Positions 1 to 10,794 of a DNA stretch of 64,000 nt are shown here, one piece after another. The first letter of the stretch is position 1. Every line of letters begins with the position of its first letter. The translations under genes and the position numbers were made by a program. The stretch comes from Strongylocentrotus purpuratus (taxonomy: Eukaryota > Echinodermata > Echinoidea > Camarodonta > Strongylocentrotidae). The DNA lies in the NCBI RefSeq assembly GCF_000002235.5, contig NW_022145599.1, positions 20,953,655 through 21,017,654 on the forward strand, in the 5' to 3' direction. A model generated the notes under the pieces. The model was given only the letters and a program-made list of their open reading frames with translations. It was not told the DNA's origin and made no database searches.

Positions 1-904
1 GTATGAGACAGATAGTATGTTTTTTTAATAGTTGTTTGTACTTTTTTTGTTATCATATTCAGTACGAGTTCCTAGTTCAGGAGACGACACGAACTTTCTT
101 TAAAAAAAATCTCTGGTGTACATGAGTTTGAATCCAAGGACAAATTCTGTCTTTTACCCTAGTTGTTTTGATAGGTGCATGATCGTTACTTATAATATTC
201 GAGGCATGGCTTTTTCTATACTGGCTCTCGGGGACACCGCGGCGCGCCTCGGGGTCATAGCAGGATGTAACGTTCCCTTGAGCCTATATAAACAGCTATG
301 CCTCTCATAGCAGTCAATATATCTATAATACAATGTTTCATCACTTGCAGAACCAGTTAGTTTTGAAAATACTGTGTTCACGCAGTCAAGCGTGAATGTG
401 TAAATCAATCATGCAAATGGAATACGGCAAAACCTTAAACATGGGTTGCGTTTTGAATGGAAGTCCCTATGATGGGTACCATTCTTTGCCAAAATGACCC
501 TTAAAAAATAGGTATGGGTTAGACGCTTCGGCCGCACACCCCCGACCAAACCGAATCTGAGTACGCCCCCCCCCCCCCCCACCCGGGTTTTGCTCCAGCC
601 ATCTCCGAAATAATGCAATTTATGTGAAATGTTCCATATTATTTGTCATTTGGTAATGATGATTGTATAATCTCTCATATCCTTAAATATCTATTTCTGA
701 TCATCATCGCTGTGCTATTATTGACCTCTGTGTGTGTGTCCGAGTGTGTGTATGTCCGTGTGGTTGTATTTGCGTATAGCGTGTAGAAGTGTGTTTAGAT
801 CTTTTTTTCTTATGGTAGATTGCTTGAACTAAGTTCTATTTACCAAAATAAGATACCCTGTTGTAAATTTTTTGTTTTATCATGACTTTCTTTTTTTTGT
901 GTAG

Positions 905-2182
905 GAATGGATGGAATTTCTTAGAAAGAGCATAAAACTGGAAGAATGGCCACAAGTCTTGGAGCAGACCACGATGTTCCTGGTAATCCTGGGTAGATGG
1001 ATGCTACCGAAGGGAAATCTCACCCGGGAACAACTCTCTCAGCTCCTCCTTGTCTACCTTGGTATGGCAGCGGACATTCTAGAGTTCTCCAGCGAAAGTC
1101 TGGCCCAGCCTGTGGTCGCTTGTGATCTGGTCAAGATTGGCATCGTCACCGGTATCTGGGGCATGAGCCTCTGTCAGTTCACGCTTGTACTGACATCTGT
1201 GGCAGGTCCAAAGATCCGCAATTTCAAAAATAAGAAGAGAAAGAGAGGCCAGGATGTTGCGGAAGGTAAGACAGAGGACCCCTTGGTTGATTTCGTTGAG
1301 CAAGATATCAACGAGAAGCGGCCCTCTATCTGTGGGTCGGAGATTTGGTCTCTCCTCCTAGTCCTTTTCATGCAAGATTGCCCCTTTCTGGCAATGCGAT
1401 TGTATTTAATTATACAAATCAAGGTCGTTGATCGCGCTATGCTTTTCTTTGCGGGAAAGAACTTACTGGTGTTTATGCTGGTCACATACCGCATCATTGT
1501 GTTATGCGGGGAACACAATGGAAAGACCAAGGTTAGGCCCGTACCACTTGTAGGCTTTCCGCAGCAGCCTCAGGTTGACGCGATGATCGTCAGGAAACAA
1601 AGGTCAAGCTGGTCGCTTGATCCTTTGCTTTCTAGAGTAACCGACTTCACAAATCGCCTGAGGAATCACGTCCAAGTCTTGGACCAAGAAATAGGGAGAA
1701 GACGTGGCGTGCATGTCCCCTCTGGATCCGACCGACCAACTACCAAGCCGATGACGCCATTCCTTGTCGCCATGGACGGCCACTCTGTAGAGGTCACTGA
1801 GATTGATAACATAGATTCAATCACTCCGGACACTACTGGAACGGAAATCATCGACACGGCACGATCCCTATCTTCTACCGTTGATGACGGGACGACTAAG
1901 CCTGGTGAAACCGACCCCGACGGCGTCGACGACACAAGCTCCCCCATCTTGAACCTTCACCATGATGATCAACCTGTTCCATCCATGGTCGAGGTCAGAA
2001 ATGACTTCGAAGAGATAATAAGTCTCAATGATGACAGCGTCAACGAGAATCTGCAGGCCGTGAGGAATGAATTAACTTTAGGACTTGGTAATGATGATCA
2101 GATGAAACCTGCCGATTTGAACGATGAAAGCACCGAACTGCCATTAGACAGTACCCTTAACGGCGAATTTAAAAACACCTAA
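905..2182 (+). CDS. TMEM26: TMEM26-like membrane protein, last coding exon (partial gene)
   Basis: This is the terminal exon of a TMEM26-family multi-pass membrane protein; the family's molecular role is poorly known. The exon follows a pyrimidine-rich acceptor ending gtgtag at 904. The frame is open from 905 (Glu-Trp, then Met at 911) to the TAA at 2180-2182. Family-like stretches, counted from the Met at 911, are GRWMLPKG and LTREQLSQLLL (28-47), AADILEF (53-59), a hydrophobic span at 68-98 with LCQFTLVLT, EIWSLLLVLFMQDCPFLAMRLYL (144-166), and a last membrane span at 176-199. Residues 200-423 form a long polar, acidic, Ser/Thr-rich tail, predicted cytosolic and longer than I expect for vertebrate TMEM26. 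Two Lys/Arg-rich loops (101-114) fit topology signals. Earlier exons, with the N-terminal membrane spans, must lie left of the window. Met 911 is probably not the true start, because the frame is open through the splice site. Confidence 0.85.
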   Translation, partial: EWMEFLRKSIKLEEWPQVLEQTTMFLVILGRWMLPKGNLTREQLSQLLLVYLGMAADILEFSSESLAQPVVACDLVKIGIVTGIWGMSLCQFTLVLTSVAGPKIRNFKNKKRKRGQDVAEGKTEDPLVDFVEQDINEKRPSICGSEIWSLLLVLFMQDCPFLAMRLYLIIQIKVVDRAMLFFAGKNLLVFMLVTYRIIVLCGEHNGKTKVRPVPLVGFPQQPQVDAMIVRKQRSSWSLDPLLSRVTDFTNRLRNHVQVLDQEIGRRRGVHVPSGSDRPTTKPMTPFLVAMDGHSVEVTEIDNIDSITPDTTGTEIIDTARSLSSTVDDGTTKPGETDPDGVDDTSSPILNLHHDDQPVPSMVEVRNDFEEIISLNDDSVNENLQAVRNELTLGLGNDDQMKPADLNDESTELPLDSTLNGEFKNT

Positions 2183-3037
2183 AAAAGGGGATGAAATCAT
2201 AATAATACATTGATATCAAACGATATATATATATATATTCAAAATCATTACACTAAAACTAATTACTGATATACTTACCATGTATTTTCCTTTGTCATTC
2301 ATGAATAATTTTGACGATAAAGAAACTATCGTTTTAAGTGATTGTGGGTTGCCGAGTTGCAAAATGAGAACATCGTATAAATATAAAATTGTATGGCAAT
2401 GAGCAAGAACATACCTGTCTGTAATATGTCTAATAATGCTACTTATTATGTACATACAATTTCAAAAATTCATCTCGACGCAACTTTGTTTTTCCCTTTG
2501 TCTTTCATTAAAAAATATGACACGTTTGAATAAATTATCATATTTACAATAAACAATCGTGTGAAGCTGATAAGCAAAATTAGAATAGTGTTTACAAAGG
2601 CGGAATTTTATTGAAATAGGAAAGAATATATCTGCCTGATTAGGCATCGTACAAAATGTACTTGTATATGTTTGTAGTTTTAATTTGATATTATGCGTAG
2701 TGCACAGGAAATACTTAGGTTGCAAACCACAATCAAGATACGCAGGTGTATAATTTTGATATAACATTGATGCTTCTTCTCTCGGTTTTCCAAATGGAAA
2801 AGAGCAGTACAAACAAAGTATAATGGTGTGGAATTAATTCGCGGTTTAACTTCAAACACACTCAAATTATTTACGAAACTGAGTAGTGTATAGAACGCAA
2901 GTACGGTTATTTAGTCACAAGCTGCCACTTCATGTCTACCAATCGAATCATAACCATGGTAACTTTAAATACAAAACAAATGAAAACAGTTATATGGCAC
3001 AAATTCTTATTCATAGCTCCTATAAATCTGCAGACCT
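2183..3037 (+). other. TMEM26-like 3' UTR and intergenic DNA
   Basis: AT-rich sequence after the TMEM26-like stop codon. AATAAA hexamers at 2529-2534 and 2548-2553 are candidate polyadenylation signals, giving a 3' UTR of about 370 nt. I see no other gene here. Confidence 0.4.
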
Positions 3038-3240
3038 ACTCTCTTAAAAAAAAGAGTGAATTTTCACTCTATTTTTACTTTCTTGGGAGTGACGTCCGTG
3101 ATCACTTGTTTAGGAGTGAAAAATCGATTGATTTTAGAGGGCTCTCTAAGAAGAAAAGAGTGAATGTTCACTCTATTTTCACTACATTTTCACTCTCCAG
3201 AGGAGTGACGTCGGTGATCACTCGATTTTTTTAGAGAGTA
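3038..3240. mobile_element. Short inverted-repeat element, TACTCTCT family, copy 1
   Basis: A roughly 200-bp element with ends TACTCTCTT at left and AGAGAGTA at right. A second copy lies at 45623-45828 with the same internal order. Each copy holds two related halves, both with runs of CACTCTATTTT, GAGTGA and a GTGACGTC(C/G)GTGATCAC palindrome-like core. It encodes no protein. The two copies are very similar over their whole length, so the family was probably active fairly recently. Confidence 0.7.
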
Positions 3241-4186
3241 TATAGCGTCTTATTCACGGCGACTGAAAATGGAATCACAGTATCGCTGAAAAAATTGATA
3301 AAAGAATTTAAGCTGGATTCTCATAAATAAAGCAGCAACGCAGCACATATGTTTCTTGATTTTCATTCGTATGAAGTAAATAACCAATTTAAAACTTGTT
3401 TTTATCCACAAAAGTACGTAGAGTATTGAGTGCAGTTAACCTACACGTTTTAAACAATACAGTGTCATGAACGTCGGACAAATCGCTTTTCTTTCATTAT
3501 ACTTGAGTAAAAAATGACAGTTTATGACAAATCATTGGCAAATCTTATATGGCCCAGGTATAAATAGGCCTCTATACCCGCGGTGAAATTAATGTCACTC
3601 TTAAAATAGTGAGTGAAAGTGCTCGACATGATGAATGTTGCCATAGTTACGAAGCCACTAAAAAGTGTATACATGCACTGCACTTCATCACACTCGGGTT
3701 AATCAGACGTTGCCACTCACGATAATTTACCAACGATATATTTGTTAAAATCTTTGGCAATCACGAAATGAAGAACCCTGTTTCCAATGTACAATGCACA
3801 TGGAATGATGTGGGGAGGGAGGGGGGGGGGGGGTTAAGAGGGAACGCCAATGATGAAAAGCCAAACTTGACAGGAGCGTGACATAATATTATTATCATAT
3901 ATATATTTGTTAAACTAAAATGTACCTAATTATATTTAACAGGGCCTCATGAAAGACCACCATTATTGGTGATAATGAGTCACCCTGTCTAAATATCAGA
4001 AATAAATAAATAAATAATTATTATATTCGTTTTATAACCATTATGTTTTATTGGACATTTGTGGCATTATCTATAATGCGTGTTTTACTTTTTTTTTTAA
4101 ATGCACGCAGAATCAAAATGTCACGAGACTTCGGTAATAAACTACGTTATATCATTAACCTATTGTATATAATACTAGGCTTATCC
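3241..4186. other. Gene-free stretch
   Basis: AT-rich DNA with a short G run near 3822-3833 and an (AAAT)n patch near 4000-4015. No exon, RNA gene or clear repeat end was recognised. Confidence 0.4.
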
Positions 4187-4847
4187 CAGGGAGGTGATAG
4201 AGAAGGAGTGAATTAAGCCGCTCTCCTTTGACCCCATGCTCCTAGCCGCCGAAAGGTTATGCACTTATCTGCAACTGTCGACTATAGGTGGAGAGATAAA
4301 AGAGCGCATGAAATATCAGGATTTAGAATTCCTACATCAGAAAATGGTATCTCCGGAAATGTTTGCTGTCTTTTTCAATGATTTCTCATCAATTGTTGAA
4401 TGTGTAATGAGTTGAACAAGCGAACACAAATTTTTATGATTACATACTTTTTTCCAGCTGCACAAAAAGCACCCGAAAGCACGCATTAGCAATAATCGGA
4501 TTATCCTAAAACATTGAGTTTTTGTCAGGATCTAATTTTTCTTTTACCAATTCTGGCACACAAATTATAGGAAGGGCGGAGTATTAAATTTGAGAAATTG
4601 TTTGAGGCACTATATTCCCAATACAATCCCCATGTAGAGTTTATGATTTACACTGAAATTTTGCCGGTAAACTAATAAATGTGAAACTGGTGCCTGGCCT
4701 CCAAAATTCCCCGCAGTGGAAGAGGAGCTCGGAGCATGGAACTTCAAACAAAGTGGAATGTTATGCTCCCCATCGTTACGCTTTAGAACTCACGCATGCG
4801 TTTGAATAAATTACAAGAGTTTCCACTCCTTCTCTATCACCTCCCTG
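4187..4847. mobile_element. hAT-like non-autonomous transposon with 8-bp target duplication
   Basis: The ends are inverted repeats starting CAGGGAGGTGATAGAGAAGG (4187) and its complement ending at 4847. The flanks GCTTATCC (4179-4186) and GTTTATCC (4848-4855) match at 7 of 8 positions, which suits the 8-bp target duplication of hAT elements. The 661-bp interior has no open frame of note, so it depends on a transposase from elsewhere. Confidence 0.75.
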
Positions 4848-5055
4848 GTTTATCCGTATGAAACCCACCTTGCATATAGTAGTTTTGTTATGTCAATAAA
4901 GCCTCTAGAAAACTTTCGGGCTGTCAAGAGCAAATTTCTTTAAGAGGTAATATAATAAGCATAACATCAGAATACAAATTCTAACTATATAGCCTACTTC
5001 TTAATAATTATTAACCGTCTTAGTGTATTTGTTTGTTGCACTCTGTTCTAATTAG

Positions 5056-5120
5056 TCGGCGTTATGTTGAGCCGACGAATCCGTACAACTAGATTCGTCG
5101 GTTTATAATAACGCCAACGA
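5056..5120. repeat. Imperfect 27-bp inverted repeat (stem-loop)
   Basis: Two arms of about 27 bp around a 10-nt spacer, both containing the CGACGAATC core. About 22 of 27 positions pair. Function unknown; it could be the core of a small transposon. Confidence 0.5.
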
Positions 5121-5164
5121 ATTATTTTCTTAACTTCGTACCTTCAATTTGGATGTTAATGACT

Positions 5165-5436
5165 TAAGTGCTTTTTCAAGCTTTCAACTGTGTTTTATTG
5201 TAAACATAAGATGATTATTTTCCGGCCTACCGTCTTGTAGTGCTACAGATGTATATTTTCAACTGCAATGAATTAAAAAGCTCTGAAAAACGGTTTAATT
5301 TGTCTATCATTTTCAAATCGTGGAAAATGCTTTTGCTTATTCAAGTTTTCAACTGAACTTATTGTTAACATGAAATGTTTTGCTTCCGAAATACCGTTTA
5401 GTAAGCCTATACAGGTGTATATTTTCAACTGCTAAT

Positions 5437-5437
<1 letters not shown>
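5165..5437. repeat. Degenerate tandem duplication, period about 160 bp
   Basis: Two diverged copies, about 5165-5275 and 5326-5437. Both run from a TTTTCAACTG block through ATTGTAAAC/ATTGTTAAC to a second GTATATTTTCAACTGC block. The right copy abuts a 29-base C run at 5439-5467. Confidence 0.5.

Positions 5438-5438
<1 letters not shown>

Positions 5439-5467
<29 letters not shown>
5439..5467. repeat. Poly-C tract (29 bases)
   Basis: An uninterrupted run of C. Homopolymer runs of this length are prone to sequencing and assembly length error. Confidence 0.9.
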
Positions 5468-5468
<1 letters not shown>

Positions 5469-6008
5469 CTCAGTGTCATGTAGGGTACGCGTACGCTCGT
5501 TCCCTCTTTTTGAAAGCACCCCCTATCTGAGGACTGCCAACATTTCCGAACCCCCCTTTCGCGGGGTTCGGGTAATTGCCCAGCAAATTGTAAAATGTGA
5601 CTTTCATATCTACCGCAGATTCTGTGTGAATCTTAAAAGTGGACTCCATAATAACTCTGAAGAAAGAAAAAGATTCCTTTATGGTGTTTAACAATTTGCA
5701 CAATATACGGGTTTGCATCCCGAGGGAGGTTTAATAAGGGACGCAGGAGAATGGTTGATATCCGATCACGTATATTAGTATATGGGACGCCGGGTCACCA
5801 TTTCACAATATCATGCGTAGTTAATGGACGTGTCCCTGACGCGAGTTTGCTGGCTGTTAATGTATTCTGTATTTTCCGAAACCCGAGGCCAAGGACGCGC
5901 CTCACACGGATGTTAAAATTAAGCTGCATACCAATCAGTTCATTTCAGTCAAGCAATAACTTTGACCCCCCCCCCCCACAAATTCCATCTGTCCACATAT
6001 CCTGCCAT

Positions 6009-6185
6009 CCTTAGAGCAGAGGTCTCGTAATCCGGTGACCCGGGCTCGAAACCAAGTCGATGCGCTAGTGCCCTTTGGTAAAGCATTAATCCTCATCACA
6101 AGGTCCCTCGGACCTAAAGCCCTCGGCCGTCTGGTTGCTTACTAACAAGCATTTATGCTTTCTTAGCAGTCAGGTAAAATAACCA
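6009..6185 (+). mobile_element. tRNA-derived SINE, copy 1 (5'-truncated)
   Basis: The start keeps the second half of a tRNA-like head: an anticodon-loop-like CTCGTAA and a B-box-like GGCTCGAAACC. It then shares a body with 23866-24052, including GCTAGTGCCCTTTGGTAA, GCATTAATCCT and TGGTTGCTTA. The A box is degraded here but is intact in the second copy. Two dispersed copies with a common Pol III-type head and tRNA-unrelated body fit a SINE. Confidence 0.65.
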
Positions 6186-6510
6186 TCACCACACACATTA
6201 TAATCCCCATGTACCAAACGATTTAGAAGACCCTTGATCCATGACAGTAAGGTCCTCTGTATCAGAAATATCTCAAGAAATGTTCATGCGACTGAAAATA
6301 TTGTGTTCCGAGGACTTTTGTTTACTTCGCCCGTGTTTCTGTTTTTTTTAAAAGGATTGGGGGTAATATCAACATGAAATTCCTTTTTTTCGGGGGGGGG
6401 GGGTAGCTACCTTCACAATAAGTTTGAAGAAAAAAAGGTCCTTAAATTTGCTGACAAAGTGACAGCTATAGATTTGCGGCAACGAATTTGAAAGGAGGGG
6501 AGGAGGGGTG

Positions 6511-6603
6511 TTCACATCTCCTTGTATACTCTTCTTAAATATCGAGGGAAAGGGAGAAAATGAACCATCCAGTCTAAAATAGAGAAAGAAGAATACAATA
6601 TTG
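6511..6603. repeat. Local duplication, copy 1 (partner at 7407-7553)
   Basis: This block (ATCTCCTTGTATACTCTTC ... CATCCAGTCTA ... GAAGAATACAATATT) is repeated in the same order and orientation at 7407-7553. There the GA-rich centre has grown into a (GA)n microsatellite. Confidence 0.65.
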
Positions 6604-7406
6604 TTTTTGGCAGAAATAAAGTACTTGACTGATCATGTGAAAATCTTATCACAACAACGAAATCTTTTGAAAAGTGCCACAATTTGCGGCCGAGTTCAAG
6701 GTGAAACAGCTAATAGTGAAGGAAGTTGGAACTTGGTCATGTGATATATGATCGCTTAGGTCATTGTATTGGCTACAAGAACGTTTTTTCTGCCATGAAA
6801 AAAAACGTCATTAATCATATTTGATGATCAAGACTGCGTCAAGAAATGATGAAGTTGCGTTGTAGCTCAAGGTTTATAGGCTAACCTTATGTAGGCATTA
6901 GCATTTGAGAAATGAAAGTAAACTTTGACTTTACAGTTGAACTATGAGAAACAGGATTAAGAATAGAATCAATTAGTTACTTAACACAATTTGCAAACAC
7001 TTTGAAAACATTCATTAATCAAAAATGGTTAAAAAATCCCCTGTAAAATCCCCTCTTCTTGAATTTTATAAGGTCCCTTTTAATGGCTGTAGTGCTAAAA
7101 CCTCAGATTTTTCTTTCAAAAACCTTTCCCCATCCATCACAGGGTACGTAATGTCACAGTTCTTTATATTGAATCATCCTGAAGAGCAATATATACCCCT
7201 CTTCAATGCAACTTGGCAACATCGTGTTCTGACGTTCAATCGAAGATATGAATCACAGGTTTATGGCCACATCATGACGTATCTCATGTCTCTAGCTCTG
7301 TTACCAAGGGCGGGAGTAATTTCAGAAAACCTTTTATTTATTTTGGAAGGTAATAAAGACTGTAAAAATAGAAGCTTCAAGACCATCTATAAGAAGCCAG
7401 GTTGAC

Positions 7407-7446
7407 AAGATATCTCCTTGTATATTCTTCTTAAATATCAAGAGAA

Positions 7447-7479
<33 letters not shown>

Positions 7480-7553
7480 GAGAGAGAGGGAGAGAGAGAG
7501 AGAGAATGAATCATCCAGTCTACAAATAGACGAAGAAGAATACAATATTTTGT
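7407..7553. repeat. Local duplication, copy 2, with expanded (GA)n centre
   Basis: Partner of 6511-6603. The centre, 7440-7505, is a nearly pure (GA)n run. The pair shows a microsatellite growing from a GA-rich seed within a duplicated block. Confidence 0.65.
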
Positions 7554-8909
7554 GTACATATGTGTATAAATAAAACATATTTATGTCTTCTTTCCGATGA
7601 AAAAAACAAAAAAAATATCCATATTTCTTACACCCAATTGCTCAAACAAATAACAAATACCAGCTGGAACATTGTTTTTACTATATATAAAATAATCTTT
7701 ATTTCTATATCCCACTGGATATCATAACGTCGATAGTATGTGATTTGCTCTTATAAATCGGATCTTACCCGAAAACATGAGATGCATGGTTAAAAAACAT
7801 ACCATCATGAAGTATAGCAAGCACTTACAATATACAATAGATTTATTACGATCTAACATTTAAGCATATACAAATATTGACTGATTCAAATTTTCTTAAC
7901 AAGCATGGTCATTTTCTGTCTTGAAAAATCTATTTCCACTTTTTTTTCACTTTCGATTGTTCTGTTATTGCGATGTATTTGCCTTAAAATTATGCTACTC
8001 TAGGAAAATACAACTCACAATATTTACTCTTACTTTTTGGAGTTTCTTTTAATTCTTTGATCATATAGGTCATGCATAAGTGTAATATTATACAACTCAC
8101 TCCTAGATCCTAATCAAATGATTGGTCAACCGTTTGGGGTATATATAACAGCTATAATGACACAAAACAATCTTTAAATTAACAATGTTTCATCAAATCA
8201 CAAGGATCTAGCAGTTCCATTTGATGAACATATGATTTTTTTCCTTTTATTTACTCATTACGAGAGCTATCCCCTCTTGTTGTTTATGCACAAATCTTAC
8301 AAAGCCATCAGACTGAGTACGATAGAAGCAAACAGCCTCAACTTGAGTGCGAATACATCGTAAATTGTACTCATTCGTATGAATCATTTGTATGCTATAT
8401 ATATATCATTGCCAATGTTATCTTTTTTATGACTGATTGAAAGAAACAAATAACAGATTGAAATTCAGTAACTCAAGTTTCTCACATGGATGACCACAAT
8501 TTGACATTGGAGTATTTTGATAAAAAAACAAATTCCCTGTCTTTTATAAATAGGACATGAAAATTTCTTTCTCTTCAATATTTCTGACCTTTTTTGAACA
8601 AACACTTAAATATAATCCAACCTAAGAGTTTAAAGTGCAGCGCTATTCAAACAGTTTAAGGACAATTAATAGAAACAATTCACTAATGAAAAATATTAAT
8701 TAATTAGTAATAGAATAATATTGCAGTCACATTCTTGTATATTCAAAACTTGTCCTAAGACATATTTATTTAAAATTGGTTCGATGATCAACTTACTCTG
8801 TTCACATTGATGTATATTCCATATGTGTTGTAATTTGTTTATCATTCGATTTTGTTTGTTATACTAATAGTGCTTAGAGACTTCGGTGGTAAGCACTTTA
8901 TAAGCACTG

Positions 8910-8913
<4 letters not shown>
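7554..8913. other. Gene-free AT-rich stretch
   Basis: No exon-like frame with splice sites, RNA gene or repeat end was recognised in these 1.36 kb. Confidence 0.4.

Positions 8914-8952
<39 letters not shown>
8914..8952. repeat. (ATT)n microsatellite
   Basis: About thirteen ATT units. The preceding bases (AGTGCTTAGAGACTTCGGTGG ... AAGCACTTTATAAGCACTG) resemble the 3' ends of L2-type LINEs elsewhere in the window, so this may be the tail of a LINE or SINE remnant. Confidence 0.7.
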
Positions 8953-9047
8953 GTGTGATTGCAATAGGTTAACGTGGGTGGGGCGTCAGTTTCCAAGTGC
9001 AGAAGGTCATAATCTGCCGACACCAGACTTGATGGAAAAACCATTAA

Positions 9048-10007
9048 CCCTTACTGTACTGGGGGGGGGGGGGGGCCTGGGAGGCCCCCTCCCTCAACAT
9101 TTTCGGAGATCGCGCCGCAACCGCTTGGAATTTTGAATTGTTGTTTCATGACTTTTTTCCCTCAAGTCTTGCGCACATTTCGATACCATTTTCGTCAAAA
9201 TCGAATAAACCTGTAAGGTGTTACATAACAATTAGTATGCGCATGTCATCAAAAAAGTGCTATAATTGCATATATTATATTCATGTACAAGCAGAAATGT
9301 GAAGATATGAATTGATGTCAAATTGCTTTTATATGTTTCTCAGAGTAACTTGATGTATTCCAGAACAAAAGAATACATTAGAAATAAAACAATAGATATA
9401 ATAAGAAATAAAAAACAATAAAATACATAAGAAAATAAATAGTTGAAAATCGCATCAAATTTGCATAAATTATCATTATTAATTACATCAAATAACTATT
9501 TTGTGTTAGAAAAGAAGTTGCATATGAATAATGAGTTTCAACATTCAAAAAGTGGAGTCTGACAATTTTTGTAATGATTCTAGTTCCCTAAATATAGTCA
9601 GATTTGATATTCATGAATGCGTAATTTGCATATTCATAATTTATGCAAATTAACCTATGCATTTTCAAATTTCATAAAAATAATGAAACCTCATGAATTT
9701 GAGATGAAGGAAACATTTATTGAATACATTTTCAAGATTCTTCACAAGTCTACGGACAAATATGTAGAGTTTTCTGTAAAATGCATAAAATTAGCATTTT
9801 GCATAATTAATTAGGCTATAACGACAAAAATTTGCATATTAGGAAAAAACTAATTATACCATCTTGTTTGTTACGTAAATATCTACAAATATGCAAATTT
9901 TCGTGTTCATCGGACATTCGACGGCCGAGATCATAGGGGGGGGGCCCTCCCAGGCCCCCCCCCCCCCCCAGTCAGAGGGTGCTCAAAATAGCCCAGTACA
10001 GTAAGGG
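9048..10007. mobile_element. piggyBac-like non-autonomous element flanked by TTAA
   Basis: The flanks are TTAA at 9044-9047 and 10008-10011. The terminal repeats begin CCCTTACTGTACTGGG and are perfect for at least 16 bp; identity extends to 23 bp if the palindromic TTAA and its neighbours are counted. TTAA targets with CCC-starting ends are the piggyBac signature. G/C runs follow each end (9061-9075 and about 9957-9969). The 960-bp interior is AT-rich, with many ATTTGCATA-like motifs, and has no transposase. Confidence 0.75.
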
Positions 10008-10290
10008 TTAATGGGTGTACAAGTCTGCACACACAAACAGGTGGTCCAATCCACAAATACCTCCTCGTCTCTCGGAGAATCCTCGGAGAGGGCTGCAAAT
10101 GTCAAATAAGGACTTTACCATATTGGAAAATGACAGAGCTTTACATAAAGCTTGTTGGTCATAAAACTGAAGGCTAATTCAGGTGATTGAAAACACCTGA
10201 AGGGTGTCAAATTCCCCAGGAGACTCCACTTTTATGTGTCTTTAAAGTCTCAAATATGATAGAAACTGGGAGAATAAGTATGGCAATTAG

Positions 10291-10296
10291 TTTATT
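10291..10296 (-). promoter_or_regulatory. VPS35L: Candidate polyadenylation signal of VPS35L
   Basis: AATAAA on the minus strand about 400 nt after the VPS35L stop codon. It is the first canonical hexamer I noticed in a suitable place, which implies a 3' UTR that includes the (GA)n run at 10448-10511. Confidence 0.35.
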
Positions 10297-10447
10297 GTTT
10301 TTCTTTTCTTTTCTTCCATCATAAATGCAGTGTTTCTATGCTGTTATGATAATAAATAAAAGGAATTAACACTAGAAAGAACATTATCAGGGATCGCCTG
10401 AAAAGATAGCAAAGAGAGGGGCAAAAAGCAAGAGAAGCAGCGAGTGA

Positions 10448-10450
10448 GAG

Positions 10451-10495
<45 letters not shown>

Positions 10496-10511
10496 GAGAG
10501 AGAGAGGGAAA
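10448..10511. repeat. (GA)n microsatellite
   Basis: A nearly pure GA run of about 60 bases, probably within the VPS35L 3' UTR (CU-rich in the transcript). Confidence 0.85.
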
Positions 10512-10695
10512 GAGGAAACGGACAGAAAGGAGATGGAATTCAAGAGGTGATGACAAATATTAGAAGTACTAGTAAAGAGTGAAGAAGGATCAAGATATAT
10601 ATACATGTAAATGTGTAAGAAAAGACAAGGAGAAATAGTAAAATACATGAATGAAATGGTAAGAAAGGATTGGAACTTAAACTTTATAGTTCATA

Positions 10696-10794
10696 CTATG
10701 TCCTAGTCTGTAGAGACATACTGGAGGCGAGAGCAGCAAAGGGTTTTCCCCCTGGTTTAGGGCCCTTCCGCTTCACATACTCTAGCAGACGAAC
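10696..10794 (-). CDS. VPS35L: VPS35L exon 30 (last coding)
   Basis: Encodes about residues 959-990 and the TAG stop. The acceptor is AAAATAG before GTTCGTCTG. It reads [11 protein letters not shown] and ends SLQTRT, matching the human C-terminal end (LQTRT), which is deep in the VPS29-binding half of the protein. Confidence 0.93.
   Translation of the reverse strand, partial: VRLLEYVKRKGPKPGGKPFAALASSMSLQTRT

Noticed and set aside
1-904. An earlier TMEM26-like exon
   Set aside because: I found no frame with both splice sites and membrane-segment character before the acceptor at 904; the poly-C and TG-rich parts are simple repeats.
7025-7405. 126-codon plus-strand open frame
   Set aside because: No domain, signal or family motif, no splice context, and it ends beside a local duplication. 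Its length is expected by chance in AT-rich DNA.
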